From Paragordius varius (Eukaryota > Nematomorpha): DNA of 64,000 nt. The stretch spans positions 13,826,001 through 13,890,000 of the forward strand of contig OZ176052.1 in assembly GCA_964247055.1 (NCBI GenBank), given 5' to 3'. The position numbers and the translations under genes were made by a program. The notes under the pieces are model-generated. The model was given only the letters and a program-made list of their open reading frames with translations, ran no database searches and had not been told where the DNA came from. This document shows positions 10,010 to 24,640 of the stretch, piece by piece. Each line of letters opens with the position of its first letter. Positions within the stretch are counted from its first letter, which is position 1.

Positions 10010-12580
10010 ACATTTATACTCCGATCTCGAAAATATTTGGGGTGATGATGGAATACCATAGGGCTACCCAAAAAAAATTATGGCGACATCACCTGATCAA
10101 ATTTGGAATTTAGGTAGCCATTTTTATTTTTAAAATCGTTTAAAATAAATTTTTTAAATATTTAAAAAATTCATAAAAATTACATTTATACTCCGATCTC
10201 GAAAATATTTGGGGTGATGATGGAACTACCATAGAGCTACCCCAAAAAAATTATAGTGACATCACCTGATCAAATTTGGATTTTAGGTAGCCATTTTTAT
10301 TTTTAAAATCGTATAAAATAAATTTTTTAAATATTTAAAAAATCTATAAAAATTACATTTATAGTCCGATCCCCAAAATATTTGGGGTGATGATGGAACT
10401 ACCATAGGGCTACCCAAAAAAAATTATGGCGACATCACCTGATCAAATTTGGATTTTAAGTAGCCATTTTTATTTTTAAAATCGTATAAAATAAATTTTT
10501 TAAATATTTAAAAAATTCATAAAAATTACATTTATAGTCCGATCCCCAAAATATTTGGGGTGATGATGGAACTACCATAGGGCTACGCAAAAAAAATTAT
10601 GGTGACATCACCTGATCAAATATGGATTTTTGGTAGCCATTTTTATTTTTAAAATCGTATAAAATAAATTTTTTAAATATTTAAAAAATTCATAAAAATT
10701 ACATTTATAGTCCGATCCCCAAAATATTTGGGGTGATGATGGAACTACTATAGGGCTACCCAAAAAAAATTATGGCGACATCACCTGATCAAATTTGGAT
10801 TTTAGGTAGCCATTTTTATTTTTAAAATCGTATAAAATAAATTTTTTAAATATTTAAAAAATTCATAAAAATTACATTTATAGTCCGATCCCCAAAATAT
10901 TTGGGGTGATGATGGAACTACTATAGGGCTCCCCAAAAAAAATTATGGCGACATCACCTGATCAAATTTGGATTTTAGGTAGCCATTTTTATTTTTAAAA
11001 TCGTATAAAATATATTTTTTAAATATTTAAAAAATTCATAAAAATTACATTTATAGTCCGATCCCCAAAGTATTCGGGGTGATGATGGAACTACCATAGG
11101 GCTACCCAAAAAAAATTATGGCGACATCACCTGATCAAATTTGGATTTTAGGTAGCCATTTTTATTTTTAAAATCGTTTAAAATAAATTTTTTAAATATT
11201 TAAAAAATTCATAAAAATTACATTTATACTCCGATCTCGAAAATATTTGGGGTGATGATGGAACTACCATAGAGCTACCCCAAAAAAATTATAGTGACAT
11301 CACCTGATCAAATTTGGATTTTAGGTAGCCATTTTTATTTTTAAAATCGTATAAAATAAATTTTTTAAATATTTAAAAAATTCATAAAAATTACATTTAT
11401 AGTCCGATCCCCATATTTGGGGTGATGATGGAACTACCATAGGGCTACGCAAAAAAAATTATGGTGACATCACCTGATCAAATTTGGATTTTAGGTAGCC
11501 ATTTTTATTTTTAAAATCGTATAAAATAAATTTTTTAAATATTTAAAAAATTCAAAAAAATTACATTTATACTCCGATCTCGACAATATTTGGGGTGATG
11601 ATGGAACTACCATAGGGCTACCCAAAAAAAATTATGGTGACATCACCTGATCAAATTTGGATTTTAGGTAGCCATTTTTATTTTTAAAATCGTATAAAAT
11701 AAATTTTTTAAATATTTAAAAAATTCATAAAAATTACATTTATACTCCGATCCCCAAAATATTTGGGGTGATGATGGAACTACTATAGGGCTACCCAAAA
11801 AAAATTATGGCGACATCACCTGATCAAATTTGGATTTTAGGTAGCCATTTTTATTTTTAAAATCGTATAAAATAAATTTTTTAAATATTTAAAAAATTCA
11901 TAAAAATTACATTTATACTCCGATCTCGAAAATATTTGGGGTGATGATGAAACTACCATAGGGCTACATTATGGTGACATCACCTGATCAAATTTGGATT
12001 TTAGGTAGCCATTTTTATTTTTAAAATCGTATAAAATAAATTTTTTAAATATTTAAAAAATTCAAAAAAATTACATTTATACTCCGATCTCGACAATATT
12101 TGGGGTGATGATGGAACTACCATAGGGCTACCCAAAAAAATTATGGTGATATCACCTGATCAAATTTGGATTTTAGGTAGCCATTTTTATTTTTAAAATC
12201 GTATAAAATAAATTTTTTAAATATTTAAAAAATTCATAAAAATTACATTTATACTCCGATCCCCAAAATATTTGGGGTGATGATGGAACTACTATAGGGC
12301 TACCCAAAAAAAATTATGGCGACATCACCTGATCAAATTTGGATTTTAGGTAGCCATTTTTATTTTTAAAATCGTATAAAATAAATTTTTTAAATATTTA
12401 AAAAATTCATAAAAATTACATTTATACTCCGATCTCGAAAATATTTGGGGTGATGATGAAACTACCATAGGGCTACATTATGGTGACATCACCTGATCAA
12501 ATTTGGATTTTAGGTAGCCATTTTTATTTTTAAAATCGTATAAAATAAATTTTTTAAATATTTAAAAAATTCATAAAAAT
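10010..12580 (+). repeat. Local duplication of the 7.4-10.0 kb block (offset 2581/2409 bp)
   Basis: The ATCGTTTAAA markers at 7557 and 8595 recur at 10138 and 11176, both at an offset of 2581 bp. The GGGCTACATTATGG marker at 9555 recurs at 11964, an offset of 2409 bp. The loss of 172 bp corresponds to the missing GCGATATC monomer. A further copy of GGGCTACATTATGG at 12473 lies 509 bp later, which is a 3-mer duplication. The paralogous segment at 54-55 kb lacks this whole insert, so the duplication happened after the two segments separated or was lost there. Boundaries are approximate. Confidence 0.8.
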
Positions 12581-14292
12581 TACATTTATACTCCGATCTC
12601 GAAAATATTTGGGGTGATGATGGAATACCATAGGGCTACCCAAAAAAATTATAGTGACATCACCTGATCAAATTTGGATTTTAGGTAGCCATTTTTATTT
12701 TTAAAATCGTATAAAATAAATTTTTTAAATATTTAAAAAATTCATAAAAATTACATTTATACTCCGATCTCGAAAATATTTGGGGTGATGATGGAACTAC
12801 CATAGGGCTACATAAAAAAAATTATAGTGACATCACCTGATCAAATATGGATTTTAGGTAGCCATTTTTATTTTTAATATCGTATAAAATAAATTTTAAA
12901 TATTTAAAAAATTCATAAAAATTACATTTATACTCCGATCTCGATAATATTTGGGGTGATGATGGAACTAGCATAGGGCTACCCAAAAAAAATTATGGCG
13001 ACATCACTTGATCAAATTTGGATTTTATGTAGCCATTTTTATTTTTAAAATCGTATAAAATAAATTTTTTAAATATTTAAAAAATTCATAAAAATTACAT
13101 TTATAGTCCGATCCCCAAAATATTTGGGGTGATGATGGAACTACCATAGGGCTACCCAAAAAAATTATAGTGACATCACCTGATTAAATTTGGATTTTAG
13201 GTAGCCATTTTTATTTTTAAAATCGTATAAAATAAATTTTTTAAATATTTAAAAAATTCATAAAAATTACATTTATACTCCGATCCCCAAAATATTTGGG
13301 GTGATGATGGAACTACAATAGGGCTACCCAAAAAAATTATAGTGACATCACCTGATCAAATTTGGATTTTAGGTAGCCATTTTTATTTTTAAAATCGTAT
13401 AAAATAAATTTTTTAAATATTTAAAAAATTCATAAAAATTACATTTATAGTCCGATCCCCAAAATATTTGGGGTGATGATGGAACTACCATAGAGCTACC
13501 CAAAAAAAATTATGGTGACATCACCTGATCAAATTTGGATTATAGGTAGCCGTTTTTATTTTTTAAATCGTATAAAATAAATTTTTTAAATATTTAAATA
13601 TTCATAAAAATTACATTTATAGTCCGATCCCCTAAATATTTGGGGTGATGATGGAACTACCATAGGGCTACCCAAAAAAAATTATGGCGACATTACCTGA
13701 TCAAATTTGGATTTTAGGTAGCCATTTTTATTTTTAAAATCGTATAAAATAAATTTTTTAAATATTTAAAAAATTCAAAAAAATTACATTTATACTCCGA
13801 TCTCGACAATATTTGGGGTGATGATGGAATTACCATAGGGCTACCCAAAAAAAATTATGGTGACATCACCTGATCAAATTTGGATTTTAGGTAGCCATTT
13901 TTATTTTTAAAATCGTATAAAATAAATTTTTTAAATATTTAAAAAATTCATAAAAATTACATTTATAGTCCGATCCCCAAAATATTTGGGGTGAGATGGA
14001 ACTACCATAGGGCTACCCAAAAAAAATTATGGCGACATCACCTGATCAAATTTGGATTTTAGGTAGCCATTTTTATTTTTAAAATCGTATAAAATAAATT
14101 TTTTAAATATTTAAAAAATTCATAAAAATTACATTTATACTCCGATCTCGAAAATATTTGGGGTGATGATGGAACTACCATAGGGCTACCCAAAAAAAAT
14201 TATAGTGACATCACCTGATCAAATTTGGATTTTAGGTAGCCATTTTTATTTTTAAAATCGTATAAAATAAATTTTTTAAATATTTAAAAAAT

Positions 14293-16020
14293 TCATAAAA
14301 AATACATTTATACTCCGATCTCAAAAATATTTGGGGTTATGATGGAACTACCATAGGGCTACCCAAAAAAAATTATAGTGACATCACCTGATCAAATTTG
14401 GATTTTAGGTAGCCATTTTTATTTTTAAAATCGTATAAAATAAATTTTTTAAATATTTAAAAAATTCATAAAAATTACATTTATAGTCCGATCCCCAAAA
14501 TATTTGGGGTGATGATAGAACTACCATAGGGCTACCCAAAAAAAATTATGGCGACATCACCTGATCAAATTTGGATTTTAGGTAGCCATTTTTATTTTTA
14601 AAATCGTATAAAATAAATTTTTTAAATATTTAAAAAATTCATAAAAATTACATTTATACTCCGATCTCGAAAATATTTGGGGTGATGATGGAACTACCAT
14701 AGGGCTACCCAAAAAAAATTATGGTGACATCACCTGATCAAATTTGGATTTTAGGTAGCCATTTTTATTTTTAAAATCGTATAAAATAAATTTTTTAAAT
14801 AAAAATTACATTTATAATCCGATCTCGACAATATTTGGGGTGATGATGGAACTACCATAGGGCTACCCAAAAAAAATTATGGTGACATCACCTGATCAAA
14901 TTTGGATTTTAGGTAGCCATTTTTATTTTTAAAATCGTATAAAATAAATTTTTTAAATATTTAAAAAATTCATAAAAATTACATTTATACTCCGATCTCG
15001 AAAATATTTGGGGTGATGATGGAACTACCATAGGGCTACCCAAAAAAATTATAGTGACATCACCTGATCAAATTTGGATTTTAGGTAGCCATTTTTATTT
15101 TTAAAATCGTATAAAATAAATTTTTTAAATATTTAAAAAATTCATAAAAATTACATTTATACTCCGATCTCGAAAATATTTGGGGTGATGATGGAACTAC
15201 CATAGGGCTACCCAAAAAAATTATAGTGACATCACCTGATCAAATTTGGATTTTAGGTAGCCATTTTTATTTTTAAAATCGTATAAAATAAATTTTTTAA
15301 ATATTTAAAAAATTCATAAAAAATACATTTATACTCCGATCTCGAAAATATTTGGGGTGATGATGGAACTACCATAGGGCTACCCAAAAAAAATTATAGT
15401 GACATCACCTGATCAAATTTGGATTTTAGGTAGCCATTTTTATTTTTAAAATCGTATAAAATAAATTTTTTAAATATTTAAAAAATTCATAAAAATTACA
15501 TTTATAGTCCGATCCCCAAAATATTTGGGGTGATGATAGAACTACCATAGGGCTACCCAAAAAAAATTATGGCGACATCACCTGATCAAATTTGGATTTT
15601 AGGTAGCCATTTTTATTTTTAAAATCGTATAAAATAAATTTTTTAAATATTTAAAAAATTCATAAAAATTACATTTATACTCCGATCTCGAAAATATTTG
15701 GGGTGATGATGGAACTACCATAGGGCTACCCAAAAAAAATTATGGTGACATCACCTGATCAAATTTGGATTTTAGGTAGCCATTTTTATTTTTAAAATCG
15801 TATAAAATAAATTTTTTAAATAAAAATTACATTTATAATCCGATCTCGACAATATTTGGGGTGATGATGGAACTACCATAGGGCTACCCAAAAAAAATTA
15901 TGGTGACATCACCTGATCAAATTTGGATTTTAGGTAGCCATTTTTATTTTTAAAATCGTATAAAATAAATTTTTTAAATATTTAAAAAATTCATAAAAAT
16001 TACATTTATACTCCGATCTC
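14293..16020 (+). repeat. 6-monomer higher-order repeat of 1021 bp, one full and one partial copy
   Basis: The units start at 14293 and 15314. Shared private markers are AAAATACATTT (14301 and 15322), GATGATAGAACTACC (14511 and 15532), a linker shortened to TTAAATAAAAATTAC (14801 and 15822) and ATAATCCGATC about 15 bases later. All are exactly 1021 bp apart. The unit is 17 bp shorter than six full monomers, mostly because of the shortened linker. The two units differ by at least GGGGTTATGATGG, which is present only in the first. Confidence 0.9.
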
Positions 16021-16165
16021 GAAAATATTTGGGGTGATGATGGAACTATACCATAGGGCTACCCAAAAAAAATTTATGGCGACATCACCTGATCAATTTG
16101 GATTTTAGGTAGCCATTTTTATTTTTAAAATCGTATAAAATAAATTTTTTAAATATTTAAAAAAT
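15991..16165 (+). repeat. Aberrant monomer with insertion and deletions
   Basis: This copy reads GAACTATACCATAGGG (a TA insertion), AAAATTTATGGCGAC (an extra T) and GATCAATTTGG (two bases lost). It joins the end of the 1021-bp repeats to the block with TATTTTTGGCGATGATGG that follows. Its combined changes are not seen elsewhere in the window. It may mark a junction, or could be a local sequencing or assembly artefact. Confidence 0.6.
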
Positions 16166-16849
16166 TCATAAAAATTACATTTATACTCCGATCCCCAAAA
16201 TATTTTTGGCGATGATGGAACTACTATAGGGCTACCCAAAAAAAATTTTGGCGACATCATCTGATCAAATTTGGATTTTAGGTAGCCATTTTTATTTTTA
16301 AAATCGTATAAAATAATTTTTTTAAATATTTAAAAAATTCATAAAAATTACATTTATAGTCCGATCCCCAAAATATTTGGGGTGATGATGGAACTACCAT
16401 AGGGCTACCCAAAAAAATTATAGTGACATCACCTGATCAAATTTGGATTTTAGGTAGCCATTTTTATTTTTAAAATCGTATAAAATAAATTTTTTAAATA
16501 TTTAAAAAATTCATAAAAATTACATTTATACTCCGATCTCGAAAATATTTGGGGTGATGATGGAACTACCATAGGGCTACCCAAAAAAAATTATGGTGAC
16601 ATCACCTGATCAAATTTGGATTTTAGGTAGCCATTTTTATTTTTAAAATCGTATAAAATAAATTTTTTAAATATTTAAAAAATTCATAAATATTACATTT
16701 ATAGTCCGATCCCCAAAATATTTGGGGTGATGATGGAACTACCATAGGGCTACCCAAAAAAAATTATGGCGACATCACCTGATCAAATTTGGATTTTAGG
16801 TAGCCATTTTTATTTTTAAAATCGTATAAAATAAATTTTTTAAATATTT

Positions 16850-19620
16850 GAAAAATTCAAAAAAATTACATTTATACTCCGATCTCGACAATATTTGGGG
16901 TGACGATGGAACTACCATAGGGCTACCCAAAAAAAATTATGGTGACATCACCTGATCAAATTTGGATTTTAGGTAGCCATTTTTATTTTTAAAATCGTAT
17001 AAAATAAATTTTTTAAATATTTAAAAAATTCATAAAAATTACATTTATACTCCGATCCCCAAAATATTTGGGGTGATGATGGAACTACCATATGGCTACC
17101 CAAAAAAATTATAGTGACATCACCTGATCAAATTTGGATTTTAGGTAGCCATTTTTATTTTTAAAATCGTATAAAATAAATTTTTTAAATATTTAAAAAA
17201 TTCATAAAAATTACATTTATAGTCCGATCCCCAAAATATTCGGGGTGATGATGGAACTACCATAGGGCTACCCAAAAAAAATTATGGCGACATCACCTGA
17301 TCAAATTTGGATTTTAGGTAGCCATTTTTATTTTTAAAATCGTATAAAATAAATTTTTTAAATATTTAAAAAATTCAAAAAAATTACATTTATACTCCGA
17401 TCTCGACAATATTTGGGTTGATGATGGAACTACCATAGGGCTACCCAAAAAAAATTATGGTGACATCACCTGATCAAATTTGGATTTAGGTAGCCATTTT
17501 TATTTTTAAAATCGTATAAAATAAATTTTTTAAATATTTAAAAAATTCATAAAAATTACATTTATACTCCGATCCCCAAAATATTTTTGGTGATGATGGA
17601 ACTACTATAGGGCTACCCAAAAAAAATTTTGGCGACATCATCTGATCAAATTTGGATTTTAGGTAGCCATTTTTATTTTTAAAATCGTATAAAATAAATT
17701 TTTTAAATATTTAAAAAATTCATAAAAATTACATTTATAGTCCGATCCCCAAAATATTTGGGGTGATGATGGAACTACCATAGGGCTACCCAAAAAAAAT
17801 TATGGCGACATCACCTGATCAAATTTGGATTTTAGGTAGCCATTTTTATTTTTAAAATCGTATAAAATAAATTTTTTAAATATTTAAAAAATTCAAAAAA
17901 ATTACATTTATACTCCGATCTCGACAATATTTGGGGTGATGATGGAACTACCATAGGGCTACCCAAAAAAAATTATGGTGACATCACCTGATCAAATTTG
18001 GATTTTAGGTAGCCATTTTTATTTTTAAAATCGTATAAAATAAATTTTTTAAATATTTAAAAAATTCATAAAAATTACATTTATAGTCCGATCCCCAAAA
18101 TATTCGGGGTGATGATGGAACTACCATAGGGCTACCCAAAAAAAATTATGGCGACATCACCTGATCAAATTTGGATTTTAGGTAGCCATTTTTATTTTTA
18201 AAATCGTATAAAATAAATTTTTTAAATATTTGAAAAATTCAAAAAAATTACATTTATACTCCGATCTCGACAATATTTGGGGTGACGATGGAACTACCAT
18301 AGGGCTACCCAAAAAAAATTATGGTGACATCACCTGATCAAATTTGGATTTTAGGTAGCCATTTTTATTTTTAAAATCGTATAAAATAAATTTTTTAAAT
18401 ATTTAAAAAATTCATAAAAATTACATTTATACTCCGATCCCCAAAATATTTGGGGTGATGATGGAACTACCATATGGCTACCCAAAAAAATTATAGTGAC
18501 ATCACCTGATCAAATTTGGATTTTAGGTAGCCATTTTTATTTTTAAAATCGTATAAAATAAATTTTTTAAATATTTAAAAAATTCATAAAAATTACATTT
18601 ATAGTCCGATCCCCAAAATATTCGGGGTGATGATGGAACTACCATAGGGCTACCCAAAAAAAATTATGGCGACATCACCTGATCAAATTTGGATTTTAGG
18701 TAGCCATTTTTATTTTTAAAATCGTATAAAATAAATTTTTTAAATATTTAAAAAATTCAAAAAAATTACATTTATACTCCGATCTCGACAATATTTGGGT
18801 TGATGATGGAACTACCATAGGGCTACCCAAAAAAAATTATGGTGACATCACCTGATCAAATTTGGATTTTAGGTAGCCATTTTTATTTTTAAAATCGTAT
18901 AAAATAAATTTTTTAAATATTTAAAAAATTCATAAAAATTACATTTATACTCCGATCCCCAAAATATTTTTGGTGATGATGGAACTACTATAGGGCTACC
19001 CAAAAAAAATTTTGGCGACATCATCTGATCAAATTTGGATTTTAGGTAGCCATTTTTATTTTTAAAATCGTATAAAATAAATTTTTTAAATATTTAAAAA
19101 ATTCATAAAAATTACATTTATAGTCCGATCCCCAAAATATTTGGGGTGATGATGGAACTACCATAGGGCTACCCAAAAAAAATTATGGCGACATCACCTG
19201 ATCAAATTTGGATTTTAGGTAGCCATTTTTATTTTTAAAATCGTATAAAATAAATTTTTTAAATATTTAAAAAATTCAAAAAAATTACATTTATACTCCG
19301 ATCTCGACAATATTTGGGGTGATGATGGAACTACCATAGCGCTACCCAAAAAAAATTATGGTGACATCACCTGATCAAATTTGGATTTTAGGTAGCCATT
19401 TTTATTTTTAAAATCGTATAAAATAAATTTTTTAAATATTTAAAAAATTCATAAAAATTACATTTATAGTCCGATCCCCAAAATATTCGGGGTGATGATG
19501 GAACTACCATAGGGCTACCCAAAAAAAATTATGGCGACATCACCTGATCAAATTTGGATTTTAGGTAGCCATTTTTATTTTTAAAATCGTATAAAATAAA
19601 TTTTTTAAATATTTAAAAAA
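16850..19620 (+). repeat. 8-monomer higher-order repeat (1382 bp), two copies
   Basis: The private marker TATTTGAAAAATTCAAAA occurs at 16850 and 18232 (position of the G), 1382 bp apart. The following order is shared: GGGTGACGATGG, CATATGGCTACC, TATTCGGGG, TTTGGGTTGATGATGG, CCCCAAAATATTTTTGG with CATCATCTGATC, and three further monomers. The unit is 8 monomers less 2 bp. One T is missing from TTTGGATTTAGG in the first copy near 17,485. Confidence 0.87.
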
Positions 19621-20400
19621 TTCAAAAAAATTACATTTATACTCCGATCTCGACAATATTTGGGTTGATGATGGAACTACCATAGGGCTACCCAAAAAAA
19701 ATTATGGTGACATCACCTGATCAAATTTGGATTTTAGGTAGCCATTTTTATTTTTAAAATCGTATAAAATAAATTTTTTAAATATTTAAAAAATTCATAA
19801 AAATTACATTTATACTCCGATCCCCAAAATATTTTTGGTGATGATGGAACTACTATAGGGCTACCCAAAAAAAATTTTGGCGACATCATCTGATCAAATT
19901 TGGATTTTAGGTAGCCATTTTTATTTTTAAAATCGTATAAAATAAATTTTTTAAATATTTAAAAAATTCATAAAAATTACATTTATAGTCCGATCCCCAA
20001 AATATTTGGGGTGATGATGGAACTACCATAGGGCTACCCAAAAAAATTATAGTGACATCACCTGATCAAATTTGGATTTTAGGTAGCCATTTTTATTTTT
20101 AAAATCGTATAAAATAAATTTTTTAAATATTTAAAAAATTCATAAAAATTACATTTATACTCCGATCCCCAAAATATTTTTGGTGATGATGGAACTACTA
20201 TAGGGCTACCCAAAAAATTTTGGCGACATCATCTGATCAAATTTGGATTTTAGGTAGCCATTTTTATTTTTAAAATCGTATAAAATAAATTTTTTAAATA
20301 TTTAAAAAATTCATAAAAATTACATTTATAGTCCGATCCCCAAAATATTTGGGGTGATGATGGAACTACCATAGGGCTACCCAAAAAAATTATAGTGACA
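19450..20400 (+). repeat. 5-monomer truncated derivative of the 8-mer repeat
   Basis: After 19.45 kb the TTTGGGTTGATG and TATTTTTGGTGATG monomers come again without the GGGTGACGATGG and CATATGGCTACC monomers that precede them in the full 8-mer. The TATTTTTGG marker at 18964 recurs at 19829, an offset of 865 bp or exactly 5 monomers. The marker recurs again near 20,170 as a dimer with a TATAGTGAC monomer. This looks like register-shifted unequal exchange within the 8-mer array. Confidence 0.75.
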
Positions 20401-23400
20401 TCACCTGATCAAATTTGGATTTTAGGTAGCCATTTTTATTTTTAAAATCGTATAAAATAAATTTTTTAAATATTTAAAAAATTCATAAAAATTACATTTA
20501 TACTCCGATCTCGAAAATATTTGGGGTGATGATGGAACTACCATAGGGCTACCTAAAAAAAATTATGGCGACATCACCTGATCAAATTTGGATTTTAGGT
20601 AGCCATTTTTATTTTTAAAATCGTATAAAATAAATTTTTTAAATATTTAAAAAATTCAAAAAAATTACATTTATACTCCGATCTCGACAATATTTGGGGT
20701 GATGATGGAACTACCATAGGGCTACCCAAAAAAAATTATGGTGACATCACCTGATCAAATTTGGATTTTAGGTAGCCATTTTTATTTTTAAAATCGTATA
20801 AAATAAATTTTTTAAATATTTAAAAAATTCATAAAAATTACATTTATACTCCGATCCCCAAAATATTTGGGGTGAGGATGGAACTACCATATGGCTACCC
20901 AAAAAAATTATAGTGACATCACCTGATCAAATTTGGATTTTAGGTAGCCATTTTTATTTTTAAAATCGTATAAAATAAATTTTTTAAATATTTAAAAAAT
21001 TCATAAAAATTACATTTATACTCCGATCTCGAAAATATTTGGGGTGATGATGGAACTACCATAGGGCTACCCAAAAAAAGTTATGGCGACATCACCTGAT
21101 CAAATTTGGATTTTAGGTAGCCATTTTTATTTTTAAAATCGTATAAAATAAATTTTTTAAATATTTAAAAAATTCAAAAAAATTACATTTATACTCCGAT
21201 CTCGACAATATTTGGGTTGATGATGGAACTACCATAGGGCTACCCAAAAAAAATTATGGTGACATCACCTGATCAAATTTGGATTTTAGGTAGTCATTTT
21301 TATTTTTAAAATCGTATAAAATAAATTTTTTAAATATTTAAAAAATTCATAAAAATTACATTTATACTCCGATCCCCAAAATATTTTTGGTGATGATGGA
21401 ACTACTATAGGGCTACCCAAAAAAAATTTTGGCGACATCATCTGATCAAATTTGGATTTTAGGTAGCCATTTTTATTTTTAAAATCGTATAAAATAAATT
21501 TTTTAAATATTTAAAAAATTCAAAAAAATTACATTTATACTCCGATCTCGACAATATTTGGGTTGATGATGGAACTACCATAGGGCTACCCAAAAAAATT
21601 ATAGTGACATCACCTGATCAAATTTGGATTTTAGGTAGCCATTTTTATTTTTAAAATCGTATAAAATAAATTTTTTAAATATTTAAAAAATTCATAAAAA
21701 TTACATTTATACTCCGATCTCGAAAATATTTGGGGTGATGATGGAACTACCATAGGGCTACCCAAAAAAAATTATGGTGACATCACCTGATCAAATTTGG
21801 ATTTTAGGTAGCCATTTTTATTTTTAAAATCGTATAAAATAAATTTTTTAAATATTTAAAAAATTCATAAATATTACATTTATAGTCCGATCCCCAAAAT
21901 ATTTGGGGTGATGATGGAACTACCATAGGGCTACCCAAAAAAAATTATGGCAACATCACCTGATCAAATTTGGATTTTAGGTAGCCATTTTTATTTTTAA
22001 AATCGTATAAAATAAATTTTTTAAATATTTAAAAAATTCAAAAAAATTACATTTATACTCCGATCTCGACAATATTTGGGGTGATGATGGAACTACCATA
22101 GGGCTACCCAAAAAAAATTATGGCGACATCACCTGATCAAATTTGGATTTTAGGTAGCCATTTTTATTTTTAAAATCGTATAAAATAAATTTTTTAAATA
22201 TTTAAAAAATTCATAAAAATTACATTTATACTCCGATCCCCAAAATATTTGGGGTGATGATGGAACTACCATATGGCTACCCAAAAAAATTATAGTGACA
22301 TCACCTGATCAAATTTGGATTTTAGGTAGCCATTTTTATTTTTAAAATCGTATAAAATAAATTTTTTAAATATTTAAAAAATTCATAAAAATTACATTTA
22401 TACTCCGATCTCGAAAATATTTGGGGTGATGATGGAACTACCATAGGGCTACCCAAAAAAAATTATGGTGACATCACCTGATCAAATTTGGATTTTAGGT
22501 AGCCATTTTTATTTTTAAAATCGTATAAAATAAATTTTTTAAATATTTAAAAAATTCATAAAAATTACATTTATAGTCCGATCCCCAAAATATTTGGGGT
22601 GATGATGGAACTACCATAGGGCTACCCAAAAAAAAATATGGCGACATCACCTGATCAAATTTGGATTTTAGGTAGCCATTTTTATTTTTAAAATCGTATA
22701 AAATAAATTTTTTAAATATTTAAAAAATTCATAAAAATTACATTTATAGTCCGATCCCCAAAATATTTGGGGTGATGATGGAACTACCATAGGGCTACCC
22801 AAAAAAATTATAGTGACATCACCTGATCAAATTTGGATTTTAGGTAGCCATTTTTATTTTTAAAATCGTATAAAATAAATTTTTTAAATATTTAAAAAAT
22901 TCATAAAAATTACATTTATACTCCGATCTCGAAAATATTTGGGGTGATGATGGAACTACCATAGGGCTACCCAAAAAAAATTATGGTGACATCACCTGAT
23001 CAAATTTGGATTTTAGGTAGCCATTTTTATTTTTAAAATCGTATAAAATAAATTTTTTAAATATTTAAAAAATTCATAAAAATTACATTTATAGTCCGAT
23101 CCCCAAAATATTTGGGGTGATGATGGAACTACCATAGGGCTTCCCAAAAAAAATTATGGCGACATCACCTGATCAAATTTGGATTTTAGGTAGCCATTTT
23201 TATTTTTAAAATCGTATAAAATAAATTTTTTAAATATTTAAAAAATTCATAAAAATTACATTTATTGTCCGATCCCCAAAATATTTGGGGTGATGATGGA
23301 ACTACCATAGGGCTACCCAAAAAAATTATAGTGACATCACCTGATCAAATTTGGATTTTAGGTAGCCATTTTTATTTTTAAAATCGTATAAAATAAATTT

Positions 23401-24640
23401 TTTAAATAAAAAATTCATAAAAATTACATTTATAGTCCGATCCCCAAAATATTTGGGGTGATGATGGAACTACTATAGGGCTACCTAAAAAAAATTATGG
23501 CGACATCACCTGATCAAATTTGGATTTTAGGTAGCCATTTTTATTTTTAAAATCGTATAAAATAAATTTTTTAAATATTTAAAAAATTCATAAAAATTAC
23601 ATTTATAGTCCGATCCCCAAAATATTTGGGGTGATGATGGAACTACCATAGGGCTACCCAAAAAAAAATATGGCGACATCACCTGATCAAATTTGGATTT
23701 TAGGTAGCCATTTTTATTTTTAAAATCGTATAAAATAAATTTTTTAAATATTTAAAAAATTCATAAAAATTACATTTATAGTCCGATCCCCAAAATATTT
23801 GGGGTGATGATGGAACTACCATAGGGCTACCCAAAAAAAAATATGGCGACATCACCTGATGAAATTTGGATTTTAGGTAGCCATTTTTATTTTTAAAATC
23901 GTATAAAATAAATTTTTTAAATATTTAAAAAATTCATAAAAATTACATTTATAGTCCGATCCCCAAAATATTTGGGGTGATGATGGAACTACCATAGGGC
24001 TACCCAAAAAAATTATAGTGACATCACCTGATCAAATTTGGATTTTAGGTAGCCATTTTTATTTTTAAAATCGTATAAAATAAATTTTTTAAATATTTAA
24101 AAAATTCATAAAAATTACATTTATAGTCCGATCCCCAAAATATTTGGGGTGATGATGGAACTACCATAGGGCTACCCAAAAAAATTATAGTGACATCACC
24201 TGATCAAATTTGGATTTTAGGTAGCCATTTTTATTTTTAAAATCGTATAAAATAAATTTTTTAAATATTTAAAAAATTCATAAAAATTACATTTATACTC
24301 CGATCTCGAAAATATTTGGGGTGATGATGGAACTACCATAGGGCTACCCAAAAAAAATTATGGTGACATCACCTGATCAAATTTGGATTTTAGGTAGCCA
24401 TTTTTATTTTTAAAATCGTATAAAATAAATTTTTTAAATATTTAAAAAATTCATAAAAATTACATTTATAGTCCGATCCCCAAAATATTTGGGGTGATGA
24501 TGGAACTACCATAGGGCTACCCAAAAAAAATTATGGCGACATCACCTGATCAAATTTGGATTTTAGGTAGCCATTTTTATTTTTAAAATCGTATAAAATA
24601 AATTTTTTAAATATTTAAAAAATTCATAAAAATTACATTT

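Larger units (their letters stand above)
2760..14050 (+). repeat. Segment A, repeated about 45 kb downstream
   Basis: Segment A carries the same marker order as segment B: GATCAAAATTGG (3041), GGTAGAAATTTTT (4439), GTAGCTATTTTT (5131), AGCCCGATCC near 5545, GGTCTACGC (6270), AAATTTGATTTTAGG with ATCGTAAAAAAT (6834), the 1038-bp 6-mers, GGGCTACATTATGG (9555), GGAATACCATAGGG (12.6 kb), CTCGATAAT with CTAGCATAGGG (12.95 kb), GTAGCCGTTTTT and CCCCTAAATATTT (13631). Offsets to segment B are 44,232, 44,919, 45,092, 45,096 and then 43,040 bp. The steps are explained by local gains and losses of whole monomers. Confidence 0.8.

Noticed and set aside
15991-16165. Insertion of a foreign element at the aberrant monomer
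   Set aside because: The extra bases are only single and dinucleotide changes, all else aligns to the monomer, and no target-site duplication or terminal repeat is present.
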